Origin: Arbacia lixula | Taxonomy: Eukaryota > Echinodermata > Echinoidea > Arbacioida > Arbaciidae | Length of the DNA stretch: 64,000 bases | Assembly: GCA_963669155.1 (NCBI GenBank) | Contig: OZ022581.1 | Span: forward strand, 6,525,061-6,589,060 | Direction: 5' to 3' | Shown here: piece after piece, positions 36,591 through 50,400 of the stretch | Numbering within the stretch: position 1 is the stretch's first letter | Layout of the letters: each line of letters starts with the position of its first letter | The notes under the pieces: generated by a model | The model's database searches: none | The model's input: only the letters and a program-made list of their open reading frames with translations | Told to the model about the DNA's origin: nothing | Position numbers and translations under genes: made by a program

Positions 36591-37288
36591 GTAATTTTGA
36601 GCCATGTTCATGCAATAACGTGGGAGTGTGTCAATACGCTTTCACGGTGTGCAAATATTGTTCACTGCAAAAATTGATAACATAGTTATTCTTTGTTGAA
36701 GACACATATATATGTTTGGTTAATGTATGGTATGAAATAAGATAAGACACGTACTTATCAGTTTTTCCAGTTCTGCAAGTGATGTAATGTGAGATATGTT
36801 TTCAACTGTTTTATTGCTCACTGCAAAAAAACATATACAATTTTAATTTTGTAAACTTATGGTTACATGTCATTTTGAGAAGAAATTATAAATGTGTTTT
36901 CCAGTTTTACAAGTGATTCTACTTGGGATACATTTTCAACTGTTAACTTATATTGTCCACATATATAATGCAAATTCCAAAATGGTATTTATTTCTCACT
37001 GAATTTTACATGTTATATTTGTTTGTATATATAAGCCATGTTGTGTTTTATGTCAAAGCAGCCCCCCCCCCCCCCCCCTAGTAGAACAGTGTTCAACCAC
37101 TGAATGGCCGGGCTACCCTGGGTAAATAATGATAATTACTAAATAAATACCACAATAAATTGTATCGCTACAAAACAAGCTTTTTATATTATGTAATGTA
37201 AATGTATTCTTAAAATCCCCACTCAAATGCAATTACATGTATTAAGTCATACAGGCACACTCACATATCCATTCATGAATGATCATCA
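36591..37288. other. Unassigned AT-rich sequence with a C17 run
   Basis: Poly(C) at 37062-37078 and paired phrases such as TTTTCCAGTTYTRCAAGTGAT (36767, 36897) suggest an old duplicated segment of about 130 bases. No gene seen. Confidence 0.35.
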
Positions 37289-37720
37289 TGATCTCCATCA
37301 GGCCTTGTTCAACCATTGTTGGATGAAGCCCTCCTCAATCAGTTTCCATTTGCTTCTATTTGCCGTCATTCTGTTCCATGTTGCTGTGTTTGTGTATGAT
37401 GATATTTCGTCTCTCCCCCTTCTCTTTTGTCGACCCCTTCTTCGCTTGCCTGTTCTTGGTTGTCATTCTGTGAGTTTCTTGTTCCATCTGTTGTCTTGTG
37501 TTCTATATATAAGTCCTGTCCAACTCCATTTTATCTCTTTAATTTTTACTATATCATTGACCTTCGTTTTCTGTCGTATGTCAGTGTGCTTCACTTTGTC
37601 AAGTAATGTTAAATTGAGCATTCTTCTTTCAATAGCTCTTTGTGCTGTTCTCAATTTATGTTCCATCTCTTTAGTTGTAGAGGTTTCTGCTCCAATTTGA
37701 ATGTTGTTAAAATGCACTGC
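37289..37720 (-). mobile_element. RTE-like LINE C-terminal fragment
   Basis: Minus strand: KLRTAQRAIERRMLNLTLLD, VNDIVKIKEIKWSWTGLIYR, then across a small break WQPRTGKRRRGRQ and EEGFIQQWLNKA. This is the tail common to RTE-type reverse-transcriptase proteins (AQRAMER, LKWxWxGH, RPRxGKRxxGRP, YVQQW). The upstream part is missing; it ends at the hairpin and (AC)n at 37700-37888. Confidence 0.75.
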
Positions 37721-37752
37721 AGGTCAAATATCCAGTGCATTTTAACAACATT
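37700..37752. repeat. Perfect 20-bp hairpin
   Basis: AATGTTGTTAAAATGCACTG, a 13-base spacer, then its exact complement CAGTGCATTTTAACAACATT. It joins the LINE fragment to the (AC)n tract. Confidence 0.85.
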
Positions 37753-37786
37753 GTGTGTATCATGAATGATACACACATATATATAT

Positions 37787-37832
<46 letters not shown>

Positions 37833-37849
37833 GCACACGCACACACACA

Positions 37850-37881
<32 letters not shown>

Positions 37882-37888
37882 ACACACA
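37787..37888 (+). repeat. (AC)n microsatellite
   Basis: About 100 bases of AC dinucleotides with a few interruptions (CTCACGC, AACAC). Confidence 0.95.
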
Positions 37889-38212
37889 ATGAATGAAATT
37901 TAAAGCTCTCTTCACAATAGCAATGCATTTATTGTATTTTTTTCAAATCAAAATTTGTGTATCAGACATACACACATACTGAATTTTCAACTTCTGTCAT
38001 ATAGCTTTTACACAATCATTTTTTCTGCATTATGTTGCATAAAGATTTTCCATTATCTTAAATCCCATGAGCTCTCATGATTGCACCTGTTACCATGCTA
38101 GTTACTATTGATGGTACATACAGTAATTTACAATAATTGAAAACCATTATGTAACATGGCGCTGGCAAAAAGAAGCTAGTCTGATGGGCTGCAGACGTTA
38201 TGTGCGTATCCG

Positions 38213-38477
38213 GACAGCTACCCCTGGACAACTACCTCCCCCCCCCCCCCCTCCGGACTACTACCCCCTGGACAACTACCCCCAGACTACTATCCCCTGG
38301 ACAACTACCCCCTAAGGACAATTAGCCCCCAGGACAACTACCCCCTAGGACAGTTACCCCCAGGACAATTACCCCCAGGACAATTACCCCTAGGACAATT
38401 ACCCCCAGGACAATTACCCCTAGGACAACTAACCCCCAGGACAACTTCCCCAGGATAACTACCCCCAGACAATTACC
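38213..38477 (+). repeat. 15-bp minisatellite, about 17 copies
   Basis: Unit ACCCCCAGGACAATT with ACTACCCCCTGGACA variants; includes a C14 run at 38238-38251. Intergenic; strand-asymmetric (C/A-rich on plus). Confidence 0.9.
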
Positions 38478-39069
38478 TCTAATGTTTATCCAGTCCCATT
38501 TTCATTTGCACATATTAAAATAGTAAAAACATGTATATGTTTATAACGAGGTACCAGGTATAACAAGGAAAAAATAACTGACCTTGTTATAATGGGATTT
38601 CCCTGAAGTAAAAACAGATTTATATTATTTCAATAAATACTATCTTTGGTACAGACTGTAAGATTAAACATGATTTACAATGACAGGCAGTACATATCAA
38701 TGACATATTCTTGATTCAAGACAGCATACTATTTCATAATACATGTACTAATAGGCACACTAAGCCTCTGGAACAAATATTTCATTCACAGTAATTAGTA
38801 GTAGTCCATTCCAAAGGGAACTTTTTGTATTCGTATGACAGGGATACAACACAAACAAACAAACAAACATACAATACATTCATACATCTAAAGGGGATGA
38901 AATACAAATAAGCAAATAATTGTTGATGTAAAAACAAATCATGAGCTACATGACCATGAACAAAGAGAGGGTTGATGCATTGAGCTTCAAGTACCATACT
39001 GAGAATGACTATTAATGTGAGTAAAACTTATGTTATGATATTTACCAATGTTACTTTAAGAGACAATAT
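38478..39069. other. Unassigned sequence
   Basis: AT-rich; a short (CAAA)n near 38855. No gene or classified repeat seen. Confidence 0.3.
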
Positions 39070-39930
39070 TTCTATTGAGATGTGTGGCAATTACATAGGT
39101 GTCATCATTAATTTTTTTAGGGATGATTGATAAGCTTAACTGAAATGAACAAATAACTAGTGTCTGTAATAGACTTGAAAAGAATATTGGTGTTATGTCT
39201 CAATTCAAATCATTTCCAAAAGATATCTTAAGATTCAGTAAAATTCAGTAGTGTTTCCTTTTTTAAACTTTGGTATTATTGCATGGGGCAATGCCTCACT
39301 TATTATTTAGATAGATTATTCATATTACAAAAACGTGCAATTAGGATAATAAATCATGCTCCATACTTTGCCCATACCAATACTATATTTATTTCTTTAG
39401 GATTTTTAAAGTTGAAAGAAATATATGTTCATCAAGTCTTGATTTTCATGTACATGTGCAATAAAAACATTTTACCAGAGTCCCTTTTACAATACTTTCA
39501 ATCAAATTCTGCAATGTAAATATGAAACAAGAAATGCTTTGAATTATCACTTGCCAAAACCACGTACTACCTGCTTTCAAAAGTCAATATCATTTCAAGG
39601 GCCAAAGGTGTGGAATATTTTCATCCCTCATCTCAAAGTTTTCCATTCTTTTAATAATTTTAAATACAAATCTAAAAAGGTACTCATTGAAAAATATTGT
39701 TTTTAATTCACTGTATTAGGTAAGGCTTCATTTTTTTCCACTTTTATTCATATTTTGTTGTACGTTGCTGTTCTAGTATTCTACTTGTGTCGATCTTAAA
39801 CATTCATGCGTTAGGGTCAGCTATTTATAAGGCTGCGTCCTTCCTGGCCGTTACCCACTCACCTTTAATTTATTCATATATGTGTATTTGTTGTTATTAT
39901 TTTTATCCAGTGAGTGAAATAAATCAACTT
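39070..39930 (+). mobile_element. LINE C-terminal fragment with 3' UTR, CR1/jockey-like
   Basis: Plus strand. IGVMSQFKSFPKDILRF, then IIAWGNASL-like sequence, YLDRLFILQKRAIRIINHAP, FLKLKEIYVHQVLIFMY and GPKVWNI across breaks: the region after the reverse transcriptase. The untranslated tail ends near 39925 with GAAATAAATCAACTTGAAAC. Its 3' end lies within 100 bases of the CTSA stop on the opposite strand, so the CTSA 3' UTR probably runs into it antisense. Confidence 0.75.
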
Positions 39931-40013
39931 GAAACTTGGCACCAATTTAACTTCAGAGTTGATTTTCCCTTTAACTACTTCCACGGTAATATGGTGAAGC
40001 CCTGCAATCACAA

Positions 40014-40338
40014 TTAGAGGGGTGTATTTTGTAGGAAAGCCATGAACATGTGCAGGGCCTGAGCCGGCTTCTCCTGTGGTACCATGTGCCCTGCTCCTTT
40101 AACGGTCACCAGCTGCAGCCCCTCAAACTCCTTCACGAAACCAGCGATCTGTCCGTCCACCTTCCATGGGACCCTCTCTGCACGGGTCTTCAGTCCCAGC
40201 GACTCCACGAACCACTCGTCTCCCAGGAAGTTGCAAGCCATGTCTGTGTCTCCGTTGTAGACCAGGCCACGGTACGTACCCAAGAGAGACTCGTAGACAC
40301 CTTTCATGGTTTGGTAAACAGTCTTGTATGGTAGGTTA
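40014..40338 (-). CDS. CTSA: CTSA exon 9, terminal (residues 362-469)
   Basis: Acceptor [27 protein letters not shown] with the catalytic aspartate, then [13 protein letters not shown] with the catalytic histidine; ends FLQNTPL. Stop TAA at 40014-40016. Confidence 0.96.
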
Positions 40339-42978
40339 CTGGGAAAGAGATTGTAAAAAGGTCAAATAAAACCCGCAAATTGATACATCAAATGCTTTAA
40401 ACAATAATGACAATTTTAGACTTTAAATGCACCATATCTCTCACAAAGTGGTTCTCCTGGTGCAAAATTATCTTACTTTATAATAGCAGTTTTAATTATT
40501 AAGTGCTAATCCTCAATGTGGTTTTATATCATGAGTGTATGGTGCAGATAATATCAAACTACACAAATAGCTATATTCTTACCTCAAGCCGTGTAAAGCT
40601 TATTCAATGCAAACAGTACTTTTTAACTAGTTGTAGGCAGTGGTGTATTGTACATTAAAAATAATGCATTGTAAAAAAAGGCTATCACCATACTACAATG
40701 ATTTTATCTCACACAGAAAAATGTCAGAGCTTCCAGAGTGTGCGTCGTTCTGGCACCATGAAGTTGGTGATACACGGCTTCAAGGCCAGTAAGTACTATC
40801 TTAAGAAATGAATTAAACATTCTTTTTTTTTCTCCCTTAAAACTACACTCATTGAAAAGTATATGCATGCAACATTTTCTTGTCATATCTGGGCCCCGTA
40901 TCACAAAGAGTTACAATTGATCATACGATCAATATCCATCGTAAATCTGTATCCCAAAGAAGTTACGATCGATATCGATCATATCTTCTACAGATCAATC
41001 GTAAGTCTACAATCGATTGAAAATCAATCGTAGCCATTGACATTATGTACAACTTGCTATTTGAAGCAAAATCAGCAGTAGAGCTATGACTATGTTTTTA
41101 AAATATTCAATAATGTCAGGGCTTAAATAAAGGACATAATGCAGAAAACCACAATTCTTGTATTTGTCTTATTAATTAATCAACTTTCTACATTGTACAA
41201 AAACATATTTCAACCAAAACGTACAGCAATAGAGAATGAGTCGTACGCCTCGTAACATATAGTCACAACTCTGTATGTCTTGGCTATGCTTCCGAAAAAG
41301 TCCTGTTAAATTCCTATGGTGAAACCATAAGCAGATCATAGTGTATTAAATTGGTTAACACTTTGGGACTTTTGTTTATAAATCTTGTATCATAACACCT
41401 TGCACACCTTTTGAAACTTTCTTCAGATTGTAGGAATACATATATATGCTTATGGACAACTATATGGTTGCCTGTAACGAACTGAAAAGAAGAACTGAAG
41501 TGAGTTTAACCCAAATTACTGCATCACAAATCTTTCTATCTGGCCGAAACTTCGGGGACACAATACACTGGCATGGGACTCTATATGATTTGTACAGCTG
41601 CATACTGTGTCGACGAAGAAAACCTGTGTGGTTTATCATGCTGTCAATAATGGCCAATGACCCTACATAAATGTTGTAGAAATCATTTAAACAGTTAATC
41701 ACCAGCAGTCAAGCATGCCTTATTCATCTACCCTTTAAATGATTAAGTTTGGAATTTTGAAATAGGTTCTCAAACTTACAAGTTTCTTGACAGAGGTACT
41801 AGCAACACTGCCACATTTTTTTGCTGTTCGTACTGCGGCTGATCTGAAACAGCCGACTAGACTACCGCTGATATCGAGCTATGGTATCGCTATGATATCG
41901 AGCTACTATCGAAATACATATAAATACAAAGCAAGAACAATAACAACCACAGCCCTAGTCTTGCCCATCAGTCTTTTACAATTAATGGCCACAGAATCAA
42001 TTGTAAGTTGCAATTGATCGCAGCAGGCTTTATGATATGGAAAGTTGCAATCGACAGCAAGTTGCAATCAATTGCAAAGTTCCTATAGATAGCAACCCAT
42101 TCTTTGTGATACAGGGCCCTGTTTGCTTTATTTTACATATACTTATTCATCTGTATTTTAATTCTGTGCTTTTCTGATCTTTTCTTTACTGTATGCTTGA
42201 TATGTATTTATGTCTTTTTAATGTGTGAAAATGAAGTACCAATATCAATCTGATCTGATGCTTTCAAAATACTTCAAAAGAATCATAGGGTTTTATACCC
42301 CTTTAACCCTTTATGTGACACAAAACTGCTAATACAAGATTTGTGTGTATCATTTTTGCAAAAATGCATCAATGACACACAAAGAATTAAGGGCAGCTTC
42401 CTACCCTGGGCCATGTTTCATAAAGCTGATTGAAAGTTACATACGACTTTACACCCTGACTGGTGACCTGCTCTTAGGTTCCAAATCAGATTCTCAATGA
42501 TTTTGATTCCCATCAGTTTTAGCTGAAATCTGTTAACAACCATCTGAAAACAAGTATATAATTTGTTAAATTTCATTAGGATTGTAGGATATTCACCTCC
42601 CCCCTTATGTTAAAAATTTGAGTATCTCATTCAGCACAAGAACAGGTCATCAGTCGTGCCGTAAGTCATGCATAACATACAAATATCTTTATGAAACACG
42701 GCCTAGCTCTGACTTTGATCCTCACCTGCATACTTCCCAGCTGGGGGCTTGATCTGCTATGTGCAGGGCCTTGCGGACGGAGGGCAGGTTGAGGTAGGCC
42801 GTCACACCCGTGACGTTGATGCATGGCGGTACCAATCCCAGCTTGCCTCTTGTCGCATTCACTGGCATGGCCTTAGGCCAAAAAAATTTTTTATTAAAGT
42901 AACAGGTTCACAAAAATTAGGGTAGGTACAAACAGACACATACACACAAACACACAAAAAACCCATACTGCACCACAT

Positions 42979-43029
<51 letters not shown>

Positions 43030-46000
43030 GCAACACACTCTTACACACACACATGATACCGGTACGCCAAAATTTAGTTTGAGAGCTTTCTTTTTCATTT
43101 CACCTTTCCTCTATAGAACTATCGCTAATTTGTCACATGAAAGAATGGCCTTAATAAAATTGATATATCAGTTGTATAATCAGGATTTAAAAGAATGATT
43201 ACTGCCCACACTCAGTGAAGTCAGTGAAGTTAATAATTGAAAATCGATCAATTATACAGTGCTAGCTTGCAGCACAGCCAGGATGCGGCATTCAATTCCA
43301 AACATTGTGGACCTCTAATGGCTCTTTGTGATTATTGAGGCTCTCACAGTGTACAGCTTCAATGTTGCATGAACTGTTAATTGCGCATACATATAAGCTT
43401 GTATCTACCTCAAAGTTGTTCTTGAAGCACATTTTACCAATTTGGGGGAGAAGGGAAAATACCTTTCTTTTTCTATGCCATACCTTTCGAAGGAAACAAT
43501 TTAAAAGAATAATAGTATTGCCAAACTGAATACAAGCATAATTTTTACTCTGGATGGTAGTAAATGATCAATAATATAAAAACTTCCATGACACATATCA
43601 CACTTATGGCATAAAGAAAAAGTATTCCAATCAAAAGTATATAGATCATATGCCATTACTGTGTAATACTGGGGAGGCTCTGTAGGTAGGTAGCCCAGAA
43701 CGTGCATCATGTCATGTTGATACCTCTTCACCAGAGGGCTCTTCTCAGCAGGACCTTGGTAGCAGTCCCTGTAGAGTGAGTATGTGTTGAGGCCGATGTT
43801 GTAGACAATGTTCAAGGCTTCCAGAGCCTGATCAGATATAAAAGGTATGGAAACTTGCACACATGAATCAAATTAAAACTTGTACATTAACCCATTGCAC
43901 ATGGTTAGATTTTCAAACTTGGTGAGCCCTGGTCCTGTTAGGATGTCAACATTTGCCATGGAACTGCAGTTACCAAAGGGTTGTGGCTCAGTTGCAAACT
44001 ATAAGGTATTTTAAGTTTGTTCATAGCCTGTTGTCTATTTTCTGTACTTCAGATTACGCTGGAGATTATGGAATGGAGTCGAGCTACTCACTATCTGAGT
44101 GGAGAAAAGCCAGCCCACAATTACATGGGCTCAGCAAAGAATGGGTTAAAGGGTTTGAAAGACCAGCTAGGGATACCCCTTGTTACAGCTGGTAGACTAG
44201 CACAGGATAGATATCTGTATATGTGAACCGTAACTGCAGCAACATCCTGATATGGATATGCCATCATCACATTAAAGGTAAGGGATAGCAGTGTTCAAGA
44301 CTACGGTTGGGCCTGAGATCAAATGTCACAGCTGATTGCAATCTATTGCAGTCAGACTGCAGTCAAATGTATGGAGCTGATTGCATTTGATTGCAATCAC
44401 TGTGCATTTGATATCACGCTCCACTGTACTAGACGTGTAATCAATGGAATTCTGCCAATAACATGGCTCATTCAAGTTTTCTTTTGGAATGTCGAAAAGG
44501 AATTACATATATGTCAAAATCCAGACACCAGTGATGACATCTGAACAGTTCTGTCATGATAACAGCCAATAATACCATTACTGCCTCTTACGAGGCAAGT
44601 GGTTATTGAGACTCATCATAAAGATGCTTAATATATGTACTTTAGTCATGAATATCACATGGATTTTTACATTAGGTCCTTCTGTTTAACAGGTACTTAT
44701 CATCGGATGATTTATGTCAGAGAAACTTCAGATGTTCAAATAAAAACAATTTCAAAACAAGAAGTTTTTATAGACAAATACATTCCCTTACGTATTGTTG
44801 GCAGGCTGGATTTGTTGACTGTGCAAAGGCACAGTACGTTCCATGACAGCATTTCTCATTCAGGTTCTTCCAAAGACTGAAAGAAATATAAAACAACCAT
44901 CGTGAGGATGATCAATATACACTCTTTCATAGTTATCAAGAAAATGTGCACGTTAACAATGTTATTCTCCCTTATAATGGGTAGAGAGTAGAGTGGCGGA
45001 GACTATGCGCTCTGTAATCGATTAAATGCACCTCTGTCATAACCATGGGTCCTAGCTTTGTTTGATTTCAGGATACAAGTAAGGAATCATCACCAAATGA
45101 TAGAATCATTGATATTTGCACCCAGCGATAAGGGTAGAAAGGTTCTGCCATATTGGGGGCTATAATCAATTCCCTTTATCTCAAAAACCCCGTTCATATA
45201 CACCGCCTATCCGCGAAAAAGGCGCAACATTTGCGGCAATTTTGCCGATGCATTACCGATAGCTGCGTATATGAACGGGAATCGCTCAAATAATGCGGTA
45301 TTTGCTTCCTCCTTTTTTGCGCTTATTTTGCGGCTTTTTCGCGGATCGAGACCTAGTAATAATACCGCAATATTGCGGTAAGCGAATCTTATAAACTGCG
45401 TCCGCAAAATAGGCGTAAATGTTGCGCCTTTTGCATCGCGCTCTGGAATGTGGGTCGCTAATCCTACAGCTCGTATGGCTGAGCGGAGCATGTCACCATT
45501 GGTTTGGAGAGAGTCCAGCTGTCCAAAACACCGCAACATTTCGGATTTTGGGGGTGTATATGAACGGTGCTTTTGCGGCTCGCTGGAAATTTGCTTACCG
45601 ATGTGCATCGGTAATAATAGCGGTATATGGTATATGAACGGGGCTAAAGCTACGTCATCTTTTAGGAGTATTTCACTACTTTCATAAATGCACAATTAAC
45701 ATGAGGGGTTATTGTGTGGAGAAAATGAAAGTAATTTAGTCAGCTGGCCATGAAAATGCTAGTGCTACATGATGAGTGATGATTTACTTTTACTTTCAAG
45801 TCTCTCATGATTTCAAATTTCCATGAAGTGCACCTCCTTCTGCAGTACACAATGCAGTACGGTATACCACATTACATCTGTGCCTATACCTTACTAATTC
45901 TCACATCATTACAGTTACGCATTGCAAAAATTACACATTTCATATATTCATGTTATCACACAATTCATGCTGTAAACAAAAGAACTAAAATACTTCAACT

Positions 46001-47420
46001 CATTCATCATGGTGACTGTAAAGAATTTAACTACCGGTAATCTGATATTTGTTTGCCTTTGTACTCCAATTGACACCCGTCCAGCAATATTTTTACGAAA
46101 CTAATTTACATTAAATAGACATAATATCTACATATAATGTTTTTTTCGAGATGTTAAACACCAAGTTTTTTTAAGCATTTGTTGTGCGACACACTTACTC
46201 AAGTCCCAGAAGTCCATGGTAGTAGGCAAAATAGATGACAGAATCAGTGTTGGTGGTAAAGTTTGTGATGCCATTTCCAACTGCAAATCCCTGCAAGAAA
46301 ATGTTAATATATTCATATCAAATTTGTTTGCACTGGACTTGCCTGGGGTGGAAAGTTTGGTACCCAAGTAGAGATTAAACATTTGTATTCTGATAAATCT
46401 ATTGAGGCAAGTTACAGGTAAATGATATCAAAAGAGCACTTATGCTTTAAAAGATAATTTAGAGAAACAGTATTAAAAGTTTTGTGCATATTGTTCATTG
46501 AAATGAAAATAATGGATTTAGGACAAAAAGATTGGATGTCCTACCTTCATGTTGATAGTGGCATTTCCCTGTAAGATCCGCAGAGACAGAGTAGGGACGT
46601 AGATGCCCCCATAGCTTTCCCCAGTCACATAGAAGTCATTGCTGGAGTACTCCGGAAACTTTTGGAAGAAGCTCTGGAGGGCAAGGTAGTTGTCCATCGA
46701 AACCTGCAAAATTGGAGAGAGATTAACATACACTACATGATTCATACTAGGTGTTACTATTTGAAAAAAAAATATTTTTGAACTTTTTGAACGGGAATCC
46801 AGCTAAAATGTTCATATTGTAAAATTAAAGGACGTCAAGTTTTTTTTCAAAGCAGGTTTCATGACCTGATCTAGATATTTTATGTGATTATTTAGAAAGT
46901 ATATTTATTGAGGTGCACACAAAGATAACAAAAGTCTTAATTGCTGTAATGTATTGACCCCCGAACAAAAGTTGTAAACATTTTCTTGATATAGTTAAAA
47001 CTTCTCTGAATGAAATTTCAAAAGAAAATAAAGAGTGTATAGTTATGGGAGACTTCAATATAGACTTTAGCATGATTTTCAAGGGAAAAACCCTGCGTCT
47101 TATACGGCGGTCAGAACAGTACTTTTTGTTGAAAATGGAAATCAAACTGTAAAAACGACAGAAGTTTTGAACCTGATCATCGTTGGTGGCATACTGCTTG
47201 GATGGGGAGTAGGAGAATCCCACTCCAGCAGGAGCCTCCAAGAAGATGACATTGGCCACTTTGTTCCAGCTGTACTCATTCATGTACACAGTCTGGCCAT
47301 CAGCATTAATCTGCAGAGAGTGGGATAGACGGTGAGGAAGACAGAGAGATAAAACGTGACAGTGCATTAAGTATGTGCAAGACAGAGGGAGAGAGTGAGA
47401 AGAGAGAGAGAGAAAGAAAG

Positions 47421-47473
<53 letters not shown>

Positions 47474-50400
47474 ATTAAGAGAAAGAGAGAAGGGAGAATG
47501 AGTGCAATGTACATTGGGACTAGTACAATGTGGAAATCATAGCAGACAGCATGTATTCTGGCACAGAAGGACCTTGCGGGCAATGACACATTGATTAAAT
47601 ATAGAGAAAAAGGCTTACGCGACCACTTGTATACAGAGAGACAACCTACCTATTAGGCCACATTTATTGCTAACCTTGAACAAAGTTTTCTTTACTGAAA
47701 ACCTTATTAAAGTAGCGTGCATACAAAAAAAAAAAAAAAACCTCAGAAAGACCCTTGATATATGCAGGTTTGATATTTTGATGTATTGAATTGAATAATA
47801 GAAGTACAAGAGAAAGAGATCTGGATGAAAAAGTTTAGTGAAATTAAGACAAGGAGGATGCAAAAAACATTGAAGTACTTGCATGCCCTGTAATCCTCTA
47901 AATCAAAAGTAGATAATTCGGGCTCCAGGATGACAAAAGTACTGACACGTCTGTACAGACAGTACAGATATCCATCGTCTATGGAGATAAATGAGCAGGA
48001 TTCAGTACCAGTAACTATGCTTTTCAAACACATTTTTCTTTTTTGACTAGTATGTCTGATTTTTCTCAAACTTTCCTTATCTGTGTCCTTGATTTATTGA
48101 ATGTGACTTTGCATGAGGGTAGGATTTCCCTTGAAACTTACATGGAAGGGCCCAAGCTCTGACAGCATGCCATCGAGGGAGCTGCACCCTGGGCCGCCAT
48201 TCATCCACAGCACCAAGGGGTCCTTAGCAGGATCATTCTGTGACTCCACAAACCTGAAAGGAGCGATAGTCAATATGCCTAGTCTTAATTACCACACATT
48301 TGCTTACTTTGGTCTTTAGTCAAATTAAAAAACAGAGTGTCAAATCATACATTAATACACAATATGCTCCCATCTATTTTTCTCATTCATTGTCTTTCTT
48401 TCCCAAGTCTGCTCTCTTTCATTCTTTGAATTGTTTCTGCTACATCCCATTATTTGTTTTTGTATATCTGATGATCTCTGCTCTCTCTGTATGTCAAGCC
48501 ATTTCTCCCCCAACTCTCCCACTCATTTGTTCCCTTTCATTACTTATATTATGATTTTTATTATTATGATTTTATTTTTATTTATTTCTTTTTTCTTTTC
48601 TTTTTTATTGGGGGGCATTCTTGGGCTCTTTCAAAAGCAATCACTCTCTAGACAGAAATAACCGTCTGACTCTGACTTCGGGGCATTACATTTTTGGACA
48701 TTATACCCCGGGATTATACCCATGAATAGAGGAGCCAGTAGACCGAAAAATCAGTCTCTGTAGGACGTTGGATCCGCTGAGATTGCATCTGAGTCCTCTG
48801 AACGCCCTATCTAGAGACTGAACATAACACCTGTACACTGTATGGCGATCGATGTGGGTCGCCATTTTGAATATGAAAACGCTAATACTAATGCATATAT
48901 GAATAAGAAATTTCACGCATGCGCACATTTTTTTCTCGCTCGTTTGCCGTGTGGTATTTTTTTTTCCGTCGAACCGATTGACGATTTAAATATTCATAGA
49001 CAACAACTCGTCGAACAATCTGATTGGTCAAATTTATGTCAGACTTGAGTAGATCAAGAATGTCTGCGATAAACGTGTGATCGGCAGAAAGTAAGTCTTT
49101 AATTTTCACCTTTCGATTTTTTCGGGCGGATTTTAGTCCTACTCCTAGAATTTATAAATTTATAATATAGATCTAATTTTAATTGAAGTAGATTTGTTGC
49201 ATCATACCTTGAAAGATGTTAAAATTTTACTTTTTTAGACGAAGTAGCTATGATATTTATCTCAAAATCCGTTTTCCCATAGACTTTGCACTAATCGGGT
49301 AACTTTGGTGGAAACCTTGTATTTGCTTGTACGTTGTAAGAACCCCGCCATTGTGCGTTCGGTGTGGATGTACCATCTCTATTCGGGGGGTATGTCCAAA
49401 AATGTCATTTCGATTAAAAAATGCCCCGAATGAGACGGTTATTCCTGTCTAGTAGAGGAGCCAGATGCAATCTCACTCAGGCTCAGCAGATCCAACGTCC
49501 TATATAGTCAGAGGCTGATTTTTGAGTCTATCGCTATATCAGTCATGAATATCATGCCGTAATACAAAGCTTATGTAGCGGCTCATGTTTTAAGGAACAA
49601 CAAGTTCAATTTCTGCTATCTTGAATTACATGTCCGAACCCCACACGGGTGACATTTGACAGAGCACCCTTAATAACAAACTCTCTTTGTTCTTGCGGCA
49701 AGAGTGATATATAACAGAACACCCTTTATCTGTTCTTGCGGCGAGAGTCCGGAAACCCTCTTTCCGGTGATTTTACCGAACTCACGCAGTTGTTATGCCA
49801 AAACAGCGGGAAATTCTGACCAATCAGAATTCATAATCTACATCGTGGGCTTCTCGAGATGTTGGGGCATCTCCTCATCACTTTACATCTCATCATTACT
49901 TCTCCTCGCAACCACGGAAACACTCGGACTTACTCAACACGAACTCTCCAGCAGGAATAACACTTTCTAGCTCTGGACTTTTCAACTTGGAACATACGTC
50001 TACTACTACACGATACCTTTGTCAAAAGGAAGTAACATCGCGTAACTCATATCGTTCCATCCTTTTTGTTTGTGTTATATACCATCAACTCTTGTACAAA
50101 CAGTGTACAAACAAACATGTGGCATGTATGCCTCCTTGAACATTTTCTATGAACTACATCAGTGCCTGCCCGATCACAGCGCCCATCCAAGCATCATCAG
50201 CACCGTGACACATCTCCTAACAACGATTTCTACACTTATAAATAATACTTGCGCCTCTTTTATAGCCTTTTTTGACTAGGTTCATTGTTTAGTGTCACTC
50301 CTGTTACTGGTTAATAATTAGTTGCATTCGGTTACTATTCGTAGTTTTTTTTTCGTACCATGCCTCCGCACTCACCAATAATGCAGCCGCTTGTCGTCCG

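Noticed and set aside
42859-43098. Cys-Val repeat frames at (AC)n tracts, also at 37651-37928
   Set aside because: Microsatellite translations.
45207-45695. Minus-strand open frame of 162 codons in CTSA intron 5
   Set aside because: Lies almost wholly inside the CCCCGTTCATATA-ended MITE; composition follows the repeat, no family resemblance.
47338-47472. Leu-Ser repeat frame running into CTSA exon 3
   Set aside because: (AG)n microsatellite upstream of the true acceptor at 47310; the exon starts after CTGCAG.
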